Below are positions 1 to 8,331 of a DNA stretch of 42,566 bases, one piece after another; within the stretch, counting starts at the first letter, position 1; each line of letters begins with the position of its first letter. Source of the DNA: Chloroflexota bacterium (GTDB lineage: Bacteria; Chloroflexota; Anaerolineae; Anaerolineales; Villigracilaceae); contig JACPVC010000338.1 in assembly GCA_016191955.1 (NCBI GenBank), forward strand, positions 1 to 42,566. Reading direction: 5' to 3'. A program made the translations under genes and the position numbers. The notes beneath the pieces were generated by a model. That model was not told the origin of the DNA. It saw only the letters and a list, made by a program, of their open reading frames with translations, and ran no database searches.

Positions 1-1
1 G

Positions 2-526
2 AAAAGCGCTGAAGCTGAAGTGGATAGCCTCAAGATCAAGATCGAACAGGCAGAGTCTAGCCTGTATGGCGGCAGTGTCAAAAACCCGAAGGAACTCCAG
101 GATTTGCAAAAGGATGTTGCCTCGCTCAAGAAACATTTAGGAACGCTCGAAGAGCGCCAGCTCGAAGCCATGTTGCTCTCTGAAACTGCCGAAGCAGAAA
201 TGGAAAAGGCTAGGGCAGACCTTGAAGTTGTCCGGTCACGCCTTGGGAACGAGCACAAAAAACTGCTCGACGAACAAAACGAACTGATCAAACAAATGGA
301 AAGTTTCGGGCAGGAACGTGAAGCTGCCCTCGCCCCTATCGATGCTCCATTACTTGTCGCATACGAAGACCTGCGCAAGAAAAAGCGCGGGGTGGCTGTC
401 ACCGAAGTGGAAGACGGTGCCTGCGCCTCCTGCGGCACGACCCTCAATGCGGCTTTGCAGCAAAATGCCCGATCTCAAAAATTGGCGTACTGCCCCTCCT
501 GCGGGCGGATCCTGTTTGTAAATTAG
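2..526 (+). CDS. Coiled-coil protein with C-terminal C4 zinc ribbon (5' truncated by window edge)
   Basis: The reading frame is open from base 2, so the true start lies upstream and the GTG at 20 is probably an internal valine. The visible part is a long, charged coiled coil rich in Glu, Lys and Leu (roughly the first 110 residues). It ends in a zinc ribbon with two Cys pairs, CASC and CPSC, about 20 residues apart. This is the layout of the DUF164 / zf-RING_7 family, which is widespread in bacteria and usually annotated only as a C4-type zinc ribbon protein. It stops 9 bases before the NACHT gene and may be cotranscribed with it. The family assignment is fairly secure; the function is unknown. 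Confidence 0.75.
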   Translation, partial: KSAEAEVDSLKIKIEQAESSLYGGSVKNPKELQDLQKDVASLKKHLGTLEERQLEAMLLSETAEAEMEKARADLEVVRSRLGNEHKKLLDEQNELIKQMESFGQEREAALAPIDAPLLVAYEDLRKKKRGVAVTEVEDGACASCGTTLNAALQQNARSQKLAYCPSCGRILFVN

Positions 527-535
527 GCGACAACC

Positions 536-3070
536 ATGTTCTTCTTGAATTTCATTGACCCCCTTTCTTTCATAGCAGGTTTTGCAAGCGCCACTGTCAT
601 TTGGTTCCTGCTCGGGCGCGCCCGCCCACTGCTTGCGGAACTGCGCGAGGGCTTGAAGGAACAACGCGAACAAGCCCAAACCCGCAAAACCAGCTCGGTG
701 GAAGAAAACCATCGCCGCCTCACCTTGCGCCGCGCACAGGGAATGCATCTCGCCGCACAACTCTTTGCCTTGGATGAAATTCTACAAGAACCCACAGTGA
801 TTATCCCGCCGGCGCCCGTCGAACCGGGCGGCGCAACCCGCTTCGAAGATGTCGTCACACAGACCCTGCCCTACATGCCCGCCTGGCCCGAGGTTGCCGC
901 GGTCTACCAGCCACACACCCTTACTCTTCCGCAAGCATTGGGAGGGGATACGAACATCGTCATTATCGGTCAGCCTGGGACGGGGAAAACCGTGGCGTTG
1001 GCTCACCTAGCCAGTCTCGCCGCCAATCACAGTGAACAATTGGGAGAGTTGCAGGAATTCGTCCCTTTTCACTTCCACGTTGCAGACCTAAATCTCCCTG
1101 CGCAAGACCCCAAAAACATACTTAGTGTCATCGTCGATGCCGCCTCTGAAAATGCACCGATGTTCGATGTTGGCAAGATGCCCGCTTTCGTTCAATCCGT
1201 CTTCAAAGGTGGTCAGGCGCTTCTTCTTGTAGACGGATACGATGAGATCACACCCGATGAGCAAACGCTCGTCGCCGAGTTCTTCAAGCTGCTTCTCAAG
1301 GCTCATCCCAAAACCCGCATTGTCACCACGGGCGCTCCCGAATATCTCGACGGATTGATTCCGCTTGGCTTTGTGCCGCTCGCCTTATGCTCATGGACGG
1401 AGTTGGGCAATCAAAAATTTGTGGACCAGTGGAGCGAACTCTGGGCGCGCACCGTTGCGATGGAAGCCTGGGCGCAAACCGGACCCGAACAAGTGGACCC
1501 GCTTCTTATCAACTCGTGGCTGGGTTCTGAATCCTTGAATTTATCTCCCCTTGAGCTGACTCTGAAAATCTGGGGCGCGTACGCTGGTGACAGCCTCGGT
1601 CCGCATATTCTTGAAACCATCGCCACCCATATTCGACGCCTGGCTCCGGCAAACACACCGCTTGCCGCGCTCGAAACGCTTGCCATGCAAGTCGTCGTCA
1701 GTGCCACGCCGGTCTTCGACCCACGCAAGGCGCGTGAATGGGTGAAGTCGTTTGAAGTGACAGAAGAAGCCCAGGAAGGCGAACCAGTTCAAAGTCCGGA
1801 AGAAGAGGCGCAGGAAACTCCGAAGGGCAAAAAAGGCAAGAAAGTCGAAAAAGTATCCACACCCAATACCGGCTTGCTTGGGAAGATGTCCACCAGCGGA
1901 TTATTGGTTGCCTATTCCAATAACCGCATGCGATTTGTTCACCCGGTTTTTGCCGGGTATCTTGCCGGGCACGCATTGACGAATTACAACGCAGAAGAAA
2001 CTTTATTAAATCAACCGGACTGGTCTGGAAAGTATCTCACCATGCGCTTCATTGCCGCTCACGGCGATGCCAGCCGCTTGGTGCAAGCCATGCTCGAGTT
2101 CTCACGCCTGCCCATGCATCGACCGCTGTTTGCGGCGGCACGTTGGCTGAGAGACGCTCCTCGTAATGCCCCCTGGCGCGGAAAGATGTTCGGCACCCTC
2201 GCCGCCATTTTGCAAACAGACGGCATCCCCCTCAGCCTGCGCGGACAAGCCATGGCGGCTTTCGTTTACAGCAACGATCCCAGTGCTGCGGCTTTGTTCC
2301 GCCAGTTTGCCACATCGGGTTCATTTGAACTAGTACACCTTGCCATTTTGGGTGTGGGCGCAGTGCGTGATACGAAGTCTTTGAAACTTCTTGAAAGCGC
2401 ATTGAACGCACCTAGTCTTTCGGTTAAACGTGCTGCTTGCATGGCGCTTGCCGCCATCAACACGAATGAGTCGCTTGAGATCGCCGCACATGCATTACTC
2501 AACGGCGAAGAAGATGTCCGCCGAGCCGCAGGAGAAGCGCTTGCCAACGACCCGAACGAAGGTCATGCCATGCTGCGAGATGGCATCACCATCAACGATA
2601 TTCTCCTGCGCCGCGCCGTCATTTACGGGCTTGGTCGCGTACGAGATGAATGGGCAACCGACTTGCTAAAGAAAGTTCAGATCGAAGACGAGCAGTGGGT
2701 CGTCCGCAATGCGGCAACAGAAGTGTTGGAAATGCGCACACACAGCGCTGCCTTTGCGCCAATGCGACCCAAAGCCCCGCACGAAACGCCGTGGCTGATC
2801 GAATTTGCCGCAAAGAAAGGTGTTGGCGTTTCGCCGGGCGTCCCCGCTACAGATATTTTGCTGGTCGCCTTGAAAGATGAAAACCCGGAAGTCCGTCTTG
2901 CTGCCTTGCAATTTCTGAAATACACCCCGCAGGATGTCGTGCTCAAGCAAATGTACGAAGCCATGTACAAGGACGACCCCGAATTAAGAGAAGCCTCCTA
3001 CAACGTGCTATGGGAACTCGGCACGGCGGGCGTTAAACTTCCACACCCCAGCGAGTATGGATTAGGTTAA
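536..3070 (+). CDS. Membrane-anchored NACHT NTPase with C-terminal HEAT repeats
   Basis: An 844-residue protein. A hydrophobic segment at about residues 8-26 looks like an N-terminal membrane anchor, followed by a charged stretch. The NTPase core has a Walker A GQPGTGKT at 145-152 and a Walker B with the NACHT-type acidic run, LLLVDGYDE (Asp233, Asp236, Glu237). A low-complexity Glu/Lys linker lies around 400-440. The last 300 residues show alternating Ala/Leu-rich helical pairs with motifs such as DEVR/DEWV and DENPEVRLAALQFL, typical of HEAT repeats. This is a STAND-like architecture (sensor repeats plus switch NTPase), here without a recognisable effector domain other than the anchor. It starts 9 bases after the zinc-ribbon gene and ends 1 base before the next gene. 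Its role is unknown; signalling or defence is possible. Confidence 0.8.
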   Translation: MFFLNFIDPLSFIAGFASATVIWFLLGRARPLLAELREGLKEQREQAQTRKTSSVEENHRRLTLRRAQGMHLAAQLFALDEILQEPTVIIPPAPVEPGGATRFEDVVTQTLPYMPAWPEVAAVYQPHTLTLPQALGGDTNIVIIGQPGTGKTVALAHLASLAANHSEQLGELQEFVPFHFHVADLNLPAQDPKNILSVIVDAASENAPMFDVGKMPAFVQSVFKGGQALLLVDGYDEITPDEQTLVAEFFKLLLKAHPKTRIVTTGAPEYLDGLIPLGFVPLALCSWTELGNQKFVDQWSELWARTVAMEAWAQTGPEQVDPLLINSWLGSESLNLSPLELTLKIWGAYAGDSLGPHILETIATHIRRLAPANTPLAALETLAMQVVVSATPVFDPRKAREWVKSFEVTEEAQEGEPVQSPEEEAQETPKGKKGKKVEKVSTPNTGLLGKMSTSGLLVAYSNNRMRFVHPVFAGYLAGHALTNYNAEETLLNQPDWSGKYLTMRFIAAHGDASRLVQAMLEFSRLPMHRPLFAAARWLRDAPRNAPWRGKMFGTLAAILQTDGIPLSLRGQAMAAFVYSNDPSAAALFRQFATSGSFELVHLAILGVGAVRDTKSLKLLESALNAPSLSVKRAACMALAAINTNESLEIAAHALLNGEEDVRRAAGEALANDPNEGHAMLRDGITINDILLRRAVIYGLGRVRDEWATDLLKKVQIEDEQWVVRNAATEVLEMRTHSAAFAPMRPKAPHETPWLIEFAAKKGVGVSPGVPATDILLVALKDENPEVRLAALQFLKYTPQDVVLKQMYEAMYKDDPELREASYNVLWELGTAGVKLPHPSEYGLG

Positions 3071-3071
3071 T

Positions 3072-4424
3072 ATGCTGATTACAAACGCAAACATCGTCAC
3101 CTGGGAATCGCCCAACCGCGTCCTCTCGAATTACGCCATCCTGATCGAAGGCGGAAAGATCAAAGAAGTCGGCACCACCAAATCGCTCACGACCAAACAT
3201 CCCAAGATCAAACCCACCGATGCCAACGGCCAATACGTGATGCCGGGTGGCATTTGTGCGCACACTCATTTCTATGGAGCCTTCGCGCGCGGCATGGCAA
3301 TTCCCGGACCCGCGCCGAAAGATTTTCCTGAAATTCTCAAAAAACTTTGGTGGCCCCTCGACCGTTCGCTCGATGCCGAAGGTGTTCGATATTCAGCGCT
3401 CGTCAGCCTCGTGGATGCGATCAAGCATGGCACGACCACTCTCTTCGACCATCATGCTTCTCCCAACACCATTGACGGCTCGCTGGATGCCATCGCCGAT
3501 GCCGTGGACAAAAGCGGACTGCGCGGTGTGTTGTGTTATGAAGTGACCGACCGTGACGGAGTGGAAAAAGCGAACGCAGGCATTCAAGAAAATGCGCGCT
3601 TCATGAAACGCCTCGCCTCGAATCCGCACTCGCGTCTGGCTGCTGCTTTTGGGTTGCATGCCAGTCTGACGCTTTCCGGCGCGACCCTGCAAGCCTGCGC
3701 CTCCTCCGCTCCCGAAGGGACAGGCTTCCATATCCACACTGCAGAGCACGAATCGGATGAATACGACAGCCTGCAAAAGTCCGGTATGCGCGTCATTGAC
3801 CGTTTACAAAAGCACGGCATCCTCGGTCATAAGACCATTACCGCGCACGGTGTCCACTTTGATGCGCGTGAGATGGGAATACTGAAAGAGACCGGAACCT
3901 GGCTCACCCACCAGCCGCGTTCAAACATGAACAACGGCGTGGGTACGGCGCAGATCGAATCCATGCTGAGGCTGGGGATCAAAGTCTGTCTCGGCAACGA
4001 CGGTTTTAGCAACTCGATGTGGGACGACTGGAAGGCAACTTATCTGCTCCACAAAGCCGAACATCGTGACCCGCGCCGTATGGGCGGGTATGACGTTCAG
4101 CAAATGGCGGTCTACAATAACTCAGCACTGGCGCAGGTCTTCTTCCCGGAAGCACCCATCGGGCAGATCGTCCCTGGCGCGGTGGCAGACTTGATCTTCG
4201 TGGATTACCATCCCTTCACCCCACTTACAGACGGCAACCTGCCATGGCATATCATTTTCGGTTTCCAGCAAAGCATGGTCACCAGCACCATGGTCGCCGG
4301 GAAGTTTCTGATGAAAGACCGCGAACTGCTCACACTCGATGAAGCCGAGATCGCCGCACGCGCAAGAGAGATCGCTCCGCGCATTTGGAAGAAGTACGAA
4401 GAAGAAGTTGCGAAAGTATCTTAG
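3072..4424 (+). CDS. ssnA: SsnA-type amidohydrolase (metal-dependent aminohydrolase)
   Basis: A 450-residue cytosolic amidohydrolase of the SsnA / chlorohydrolase-deaminase group. Metal and catalytic residues are visible: HTH at 64-66, HIHTAEH at 220-226 (His220, Glu225), His259 in TAHGVHF, and Asp310 in GNDGFSN. The large insertion containing KLWWPLDRSL after the first metal motif is what I associate with SsnA, a protein of unknown substrate linked in some genomes to selenium-dependent molybdenum hydroxylases. A more general deaminase (for example S-adenosylhomocysteine or guanine type) is the alternative. The start is ATG at 3072, one base after the preceding stop, so translation is probably coupled. 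Confidence 0.75.
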   Translation: MLITNANIVTWESPNRVLSNYAILIEGGKIKEVGTTKSLTTKHPKIKPTDANGQYVMPGGICAHTHFYGAFARGMAIPGPAPKDFPEILKKLWWPLDRSLDAEGVRYSALVSLVDAIKHGTTTLFDHHASPNTIDGSLDAIADAVDKSGLRGVLCYEVTDRDGVEKANAGIQENARFMKRLASNPHSRLAAAFGLHASLTLSGATLQACASSAPEGTGFHIHTAEHESDEYDSLQKSGMRVIDRLQKHGILGHKTITAHGVHFDAREMGILKETGTWLTHQPRSNMNNGVGTAQIESMLRLGIKVCLGNDGFSNSMWDDWKATYLLHKAEHRDPRRMGGYDVQQMAVYNNSALAQVFFPEAPIGQIVPGAVADLIFVDYHPFTPLTDGNLPWHIIFGFQQSMVTSTMVAGKFLMKDRELLTLDEAEIAARAREIAPRIWKKYEEEVAKVS

Positions 4425-4441
4425 TAAATAATGGAGAGATC

Positions 4442-5116
4442 ATGAAAGAAGACCATATCCTGTTATCCGTTGCGGTGCTTGGCGGTACTGGCAAAGAAGG
4501 GAAAGGACTTGCCTATCGCTGGGCAAAGGCTGGGTATCACGTTTTGATCGGTTCACGGGCGGAAGAAAAAGCTATAGCCGCTGCGAAAGAAGTCGCTGAA
4601 ATGCTTGGGGATGGAGTCTCTGTCGTTGGAATGAGCAACCCACAGGCGGCGAAAGAGGCGAATATCGTCGTGTTGACGGTTCCTTATGCGGCGCATCGCG
4701 ATACGCTTGAATCAGTCAAAGATGCGTTGCAGGGAAAAATTCTCGTCGATGTAACCGTGCCGCTCGTCCCGCCGAAAGTTGCCACTGTGCAAATGCCCGC
4801 CGCAGGTTCCGCCGCGCAAGAAGCGAAGCAGATCGTGGGCGCCGGCGTGGAAGTTTGCGCCGCGTTCCAAAACATTTCGCACGAACATTTAATCGGCGAA
4901 GAAGGTGTGGAATGCGACGTGCTGGTCACCGGCACCAGCAAGGATGCGCGCGCCAATGTCATTACCCTGGTCGAAGCGGCTGGCTTGCGCGGTTGGGACG
5001 CGGGTCCCATCGAGAACTCGGTGGTGGTCGAAGGGCTAACCAGCGTGCTGATCGGCATCAATAAAAAATACGGCTCCACTCACGCCGGAATCAAAATCAC
5101 AGGAATTTCAAAGTAA
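4442..5116 (+). CDS. npdG: NADPH-dependent F420 reductase
   Basis: A 224-residue protein that transfers hydride between NADPH and coenzyme F420. The N-terminal Rossmann fold has the glycine motif GGTGKEGKGLA at about residues 13-23, followed by GSRAEEK, where the Ser/Arg after the second strand is the usual NADPH-phosphate recognition site. The C-terminal half (AGVEVCAAFQNISHEHL and the DVLVTG region) matches the F420-binding part of this family. The frame is open further upstream, but ATG at 4442 is preceded by GGAGAG at 4432-4437 and starts the conserved fold, so it is preferred over 4385. It opens a run of F420 genes. Confidence 0.88.
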   Translation: MKEDHILLSVAVLGGTGKEGKGLAYRWAKAGYHVLIGSRAEEKAIAAAKEVAEMLGDGVSVVGMSNPQAAKEANIVVLTVPYAAHRDTLESVKDALQGKILVDVTVPLVPPKVATVQMPAAGSAAQEAKQIVGAGVEVCAAFQNISHEHLIGEEGVECDVLVTGTSKDARANVITLVEAAGLRGWDAGPIENSVVVEGLTSVLIGINKKYGSTHAGIKITGISK

Positions 5117-5122
5117 GCCGTC

Positions 5123-5162
5123 GTGCGTAATGCGTAATCTTTACGTGTTGCGCATTACGCAC
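5123..5162. repeat. Inverted repeat in front of cofE
   Basis: Two 15-base arms, GTGCGTAATGCGTAA at 5123-5137 and its inverse at 5148-5162, differ at one position and enclose a 10-base loop. The arms are themselves built of a short reiterated unit (TGCGTAA). The element fills almost the whole npdG-cofE gap and stops 8 bases before the cofE ATG, leaving no clear Shine-Dalgarno site. There is no T-run, so it is not an obvious terminator. It resembles the other intergenic palindromes in this window. Confidence 0.8.
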
Positions 5163-5170
5163 TACGCAAC

Positions 5171-5938
5171 ATGTCTCTCACTCTGACCTCGCTCAAAAAT
5201 ATTCCTCTCATCCGCCAAGGTGACCCTCTGGCGGATATTCTTCTTAATTCCCTGAATGAAACCGAACTGTCACTGCAAGATAACGACATCCTCGTCCTCG
5301 CGCAAAAGATTGTCAGCAAGACCGAAGGACGGATGGTCAACCTGGCGGATGTCACGCCGTCTCCGCGCGCCGTTGAACTTGCGCCGCAAACCGAGAAAGA
5401 TCCGCGCCTGATCGAATTGATCCTGCAAGAAAGCAACGAAGTCTTACGTGTGCGCAAAGGCGTAATCGTCGTTGAACACAAGCTCGGCTTCGTTTGCGCC
5501 AACGCTGGGATCGATCATTCGAATGTAATGGGTGAAGGAAACACAAACGAAGAATTCGTCCTCCTCCTGCCTGAAAACCCGGACGCCTCCGCAAGAAAAC
5601 TCCGCGAAGAGATCAAGCAACGAACAGGCAAGACCATCGGCGTGATGATTATCGACTCACACGGACGTGCCTGGCGTAACGGCACGGTCGGCATTTGCAT
5701 CGGCTTGAGCGGTATCCCGGCTCTCGTCGATGAACGCGGCTGGCACGACCTGTTCGGTTACACCCTCAAAGCCACCATCGTTGGTGTGGCAGATGAACTC
5801 GCCGCTGCCGCTTCGCTGGTGATGGGTCAAGCCGCCGAAGGCACCCCCGCCGTCCACGTGCATGGATTCCCCTACCCGCTCGGCGAAGGTTCGCTCAAGG
5901 AACTTATCCGCCCCAAAGATATGGATATGTTCCGGTGA
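5171..5938 (+). CDS. cofE: Coenzyme F420-0:L-glutamate ligase
   Basis: A 255-residue GTP-dependent ligase that adds gamma-linked glutamates to F420-0. Family landmarks are the N-terminal DILVLAQKIVSKTEGR, the RKGVIVVEHKLGFVCANAGID stretch with SNV after it (nucleotide/metal site), IIDSHGRAWRNGTVG, and the GLSGIP loop. Length matches stand-alone CofE rather than the mycobacterial FbiB fusion (about 450 residues). The missing FbiB C-terminal half is represented by the next gene. The ATG at 5171 directly follows an inverted repeat and has no good ribosome-binding site. Confidence 0.92.
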   Translation: MSLTLTSLKNIPLIRQGDPLADILLNSLNETELSLQDNDILVLAQKIVSKTEGRMVNLADVTPSPRAVELAPQTEKDPRLIELILQESNEVLRVRKGVIVVEHKLGFVCANAGIDHSNVMGEGNTNEEFVLLLPENPDASARKLREEIKQRTGKTIGVMIIDSHGRAWRNGTVGICIGLSGIPALVDERGWHDLFGYTLKATIVGVADELAAAASLVMGQAAEGTPAVHVHGFPYPLGEGSLKELIRPKDMDMFR

Positions 5939-5954
5939 CAGACTGTAGACGATA

Positions 5955-5992
5955 GACGATGGACGGTGAATAACGGTCTACGGTCCATCGTC
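5955..5992. repeat. Intergenic inverted repeat between cofE and the nitroreductase gene
   Basis: Arms GACGATGGAC (5955-5964) and GTCCATCGTC (5983-5992) form a perfect 10-bp stem with an 18-base loop. The sequence around it is made of near-repeats of AGACGAT and CGGTCTACGGTCC. The same word family (GTAGACCG / CGGTCTAC) recurs in the terminator-like palindrome at 20484-20525, so this is probably one member of a dispersed intergenic repeat family. It has no T-run. Confidence 0.7.
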
Positions 5993-6061
5993 CACGGTCC
6001 CTCAAAAACGCTAACGGGAATCTTATGCGCTCTTGATATAAACAGCGCGCAAGGACATCCT

Positions 6062-6673
6062 TTGACCAACACCGACCTGCGTGATTTCCTGCGTACTCGC
6101 CGTTCGATCCGCCGCTTCAAACCGGACCCGATTCCTGATTCAGTCATCCGAGATATTCTCCACACTGCCACCTTCGCCCCATCCGCTCACAACCGTCAAC
6201 CCTGGCGTTTCATCGTAATGATAAACCCCGTCACCAAATCGCATTTCGCAGATCTGATGGCGGATGAATTTCAACGCGATCTTGAAAAGGACAACCTCCC
6301 CCCTGAAGAAATCCAAAAACGATTAACCCGCTCCCGCGAAAGAATCACCGGCGCTCCCATCGTCATTCTCCTATGTGTAGACATGACCGAAATGGACACC
6401 TATCCCGACACACGCCGCAAAAAAGCGGAATATATCATCGCCACCCAGTCCGCGGCGAATGCGGGCATGCAGTTATTACTCGCCGCACATGCTGAAGGGT
6501 TGGGCGGCGTTTGGGTGTGCAGCCCGGTGTTTGCGCAGGAGACGGTGCAGAGTGCATTGAATATTTCAAAAACATGGGAACCACAAGCGATGTTTTTGCT
6601 AGGATATCCGGTGGAAATACCGGTGGTACGGGAGAGAAAGTCTGTGGATGAAATTTCTATTTTCCTCGATTAA
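6062..6673 (+). CDS. Nitroreductase-family FMN protein, FbiB C-terminal-like (candidate dehydro-F420-0 reductase)
   Basis: A nitroreductase-fold protein of 203 residues using TTG at 6062. The motif RRSIRRF near the N terminus and APSAHNRQPWRF bind FMN phosphate and ring, and GLGGVWVCSP and the LLGYPVE stretch close the fold. The frame is open back to a GTG at 5966, but that lies inside an intergenic palindrome. TTG 6062 has AAGGAC at 6051-6056 and begins exactly at the conserved fold (TNTDLRDFLRTRRSIR). In mycobacterial FbiB a CofE domain is fused to a nitroreductase-like domain that reduces dehydro-F420-0. Finding such a protein free-standing directly after cofE suggests the same job. A different FMN oxidoreductase role cannot be excluded. 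Confidence 0.75.
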   Translation: MTNTDLRDFLRTRRSIRRFKPDPIPDSVIRDILHTATFAPSAHNRQPWRFIVMINPVTKSHFADLMADEFQRDLEKDNLPPEEIQKRLTRSRERITGAPIVILLCVDMTEMDTYPDTRRKKAEYIIATQSAANAGMQLLLAAHAEGLGGVWVCSPVFAQETVQSALNISKTWEPQAMFLLGYPVEIPVVRERKSVDEISIFLD

Positions 6674-6676
6674 GTA

Positions 6677-6696
6677 CCGCGACATTCATGTCGCGG
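6677..6696. repeat. REP palindrome, upstream copy
   Basis: A perfect 9-bp stem, CCGCGACAT and ATGTCGCGG, around a 2-base TC loop. A second palindrome with the same GCGACAT core lies on the other side of the transposase gene at 7385-7404. Paired REP hairpins flanking a RAYT gene are the usual arrangement of this class. Confidence 0.85.
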
Positions 6697-6708
6697 ATAA
6701 ATAGCATA

Positions 6709-7362
6709 ATGAACAACCAATCTCGCGACACCTTCTACCGCCGCAACCTTCCACATATTCATCTGGAAGGCTATCCGCTTTTCATCACTTTCAACTTGGC
6801 AGACGCAATACCCAACAATATTATTGCTGAACTAAAAGCGCAACGAGAGAGAGAACTTTTAGCGTCGCCCGAAAACTCCGAGCAGCGCTACATAATCCAG
6901 AAAAAATATTTCGGCAAATACGATGAATGGCTGGACCGCTGTGAGCATGGTCAAAAATGGCTAAATGACGAAGGTATGGCTAATGTCGTAACTGACAAAA
7001 TCCACTCCATGGACAGGCAGAGATATAGCCTTTTCGCATATTGCATCATGCCGAACCATGTGCATCTTCTGATAAATCCATTTTTTGATGAAAGAATTAA
7101 TCACCAGGGTGCTACGCTAAAATATCCAGTCGCAGATACTTTGCGGTTACTCAAGGGAAGTACAGCAAGGGAATGTAATCTCAAACTGGGACGCACAGGT
7201 CATTTTTGGCATCGTGAAAGTTACGACCATTACGCAAGAGACGAAGAGGAATTGGGAAGAATAATTTCTTATATCTTGAATAATCCTGTAAAGGCTGGGT
7301 TAGTCAAAGAATGGAAAGAATGGGCATTTGCCTATGTAAGCCCAGACTTTGGAACATGGTAA
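6709..7362 (+). CDS. REP-associated tyrosine transposase (RAYT, IS200-like Y1 fold)
   Basis: A 217-residue single-domain HUH transposase of the REP-associated type. The HUH pair is His117 and His119 in MPNHVHLL. The probable catalytic tyrosine is Tyr172 in the YDH context of HFWHRESYDHYARDEEEL, followed by the family signature SYILNNPVKAGLV. An ATG at 6688 is in frame but lies inside the REP hairpin arm, so ATG at 6709 is chosen. Such enzymes cleave and join single-stranded REP hairpins and are thought to spread REP sequences; they are usually single-copy and domesticated. The gene splits the F420 cluster and is AT-richer than its neighbours, consistent with later arrival. Confidence 0.88.
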   Translation: MNNQSRDTFYRRNLPHIHLEGYPLFITFNLADAIPNNIIAELKAQRERELLASPENSEQRYIIQKKYFGKYDEWLDRCEHGQKWLNDEGMANVVTDKIHSMDRQRYSLFAYCIMPNHVHLLINPFFDERINHQGATLKYPVADTLRLLKGSTARECNLKLGRTGHFWHRESYDHYARDEEELGRIISYILNNPVKAGLVKEWKEWAFAYVSPDFGTW

Positions 7363-7384
7363 AGATCAACTGTACCAAAAGGAG

Positions 7385-7404
7385 CGGCGACATAAATGTC
7401 GCCG
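7385..7404. repeat. REP palindrome, downstream copy, containing the cofD ATG
   Basis: A perfect 9-bp stem, CGGCGACAT and ATGTCGCCG, around a 2-base AA loop. It shares the GCGACAT core with the hairpin at 6677-6696. The ATG at 7396-7398, the only ATG start available for cofD, is the first three bases of the right arm. Confidence 0.85.
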
Positions 7405-8328
7405 TACATTAATTTGAAAATCGTTGCATTCGCAGGCGGAGTTGGAGGCGCAAAACTGGCGCAGGGACTCGCTCAAACCCTACCGCCGGAAAATCTCACG
7501 ATTGTCGTCAACACTGGCGATGACTTTGAGCATTTGGGCTTATACATCTGCCCCGACCTGGATACGGTCTGTTATACGCTGGCAGGCCTTGCCAACCCGG
7601 AGACCGGCTGGGGTCGCGTCGGCGAGACATGGAACACGATCTCTAATGTTGAAAAGCTTGGCGGACCCGCCTGGTTCCGGCTGGGAGATCAGGATATTGC
7701 AACCCATCTTGAGCGAACAAGACGACTTAAAGATGGGAAGCCCCTCTCGCAAATTACAAAAGAGTTTTGCGAAGCCTGGGATATCAAACCCAGCGTGCTG
7801 CCTATGACCGATTCACCTGTGCGCACGATGGTCGATTCGGACGAGGGCGAGTTGGCATTTCAGGAATATTTCGTTCACAGACGCTGCGAGCCGAGAGTCA
7901 AAGGTTTCAGGTTCGACGGAGTCGAAGTCGCTGAACCAGCTCCCGGCGTGCGTGAGGCGCTCGCGTCTGCAGATGCAATCGTTTTCTGCCCGTCCAATCC
8001 CTGGGTGAGCATCGATCCCATCCTGAAAGTCGTCAGAGAGATAAAAAAAACAGTGGTGGCGGTGTCGCCGATCATTGGCGGGAAGACGGTGAAAGGTCCG
8101 GCGGCGAAGATGTATAGCGAACTTGGCATCGAACCATCCGCATTGGCGGTGGCAAGACATTACCGTACCATCCTGACGGGTTTCGTGTTAGACAATGCAG
8201 ATGTGAATTTTGAAAAGCAGATCAAAGACTTAGACGTAAAAACGCTTGTTACAGATACACTTATGAATCAACCTACAGATCGCGCACGACTGGCAAACGA
8301 TGTGCTACACTTTATCGGGAGTTTATAA
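7396..8328 (+). CDS. cofD: 2-phospho-L-lactate (or phosphoenolpyruvyl) transferase CofD
   Basis: A 310-residue transferase that joins the activated three-carbon phospho-acid made by CofC to Fo, giving F420-0 or its dehydro form. Landmarks are the N-terminal AGGVGGAKLAQGL nucleotide-binding loop, NTGDDFEHLGLYICPDLDT, CPSNPWVSI and SPIIGGKTVKGPAAKM. Two starts are possible. ATG 7396 lies inside a REP hairpin and has AAAAGGAG at 7377-7384, 11 bases upstream. TTG 7414 would give MKIVAFAGG, the usual N terminus of the family, but has no ribosome-binding site. The extra six residues are therefore probably REP-encoded. It is followed after 3 bases by cofC. Confidence 0.92.
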   Translation: MSPYINLKIVAFAGGVGGAKLAQGLAQTLPPENLTIVVNTGDDFEHLGLYICPDLDTVCYTLAGLANPETGWGRVGETWNTISNVEKLGGPAWFRLGDQDIATHLERTRRLKDGKPLSQITKEFCEAWDIKPSVLPMTDSPVRTMVDSDEGELAFQEYFVHRRCEPRVKGFRFDGVEVAEPAPGVREALASADAIVFCPSNPWVSIDPILKVVREIKKTVVAVSPIIGGKTVKGPAAKMYSELGIEPSALAVARHYRTILTGFVLDNADVNFEKQIKDLDVKTLVTDTLMNQPTDRARLANDVLHFIGSL

Positions 8329-8331
8329 ATT

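Noticed and set aside
5966..6061. Longer start (GTG 5966) for the nitroreductase gene
   Set aside because: It lies inside an intergenic palindrome and encodes non-conserved residues; TTG 6062 has a ribosome-binding site and matches the fold start.
6688..6708. ATG 6688 as start of the RAYT gene
   Set aside because: The codon is the right arm of the REP hairpin; ATG 6709 lies outside it.
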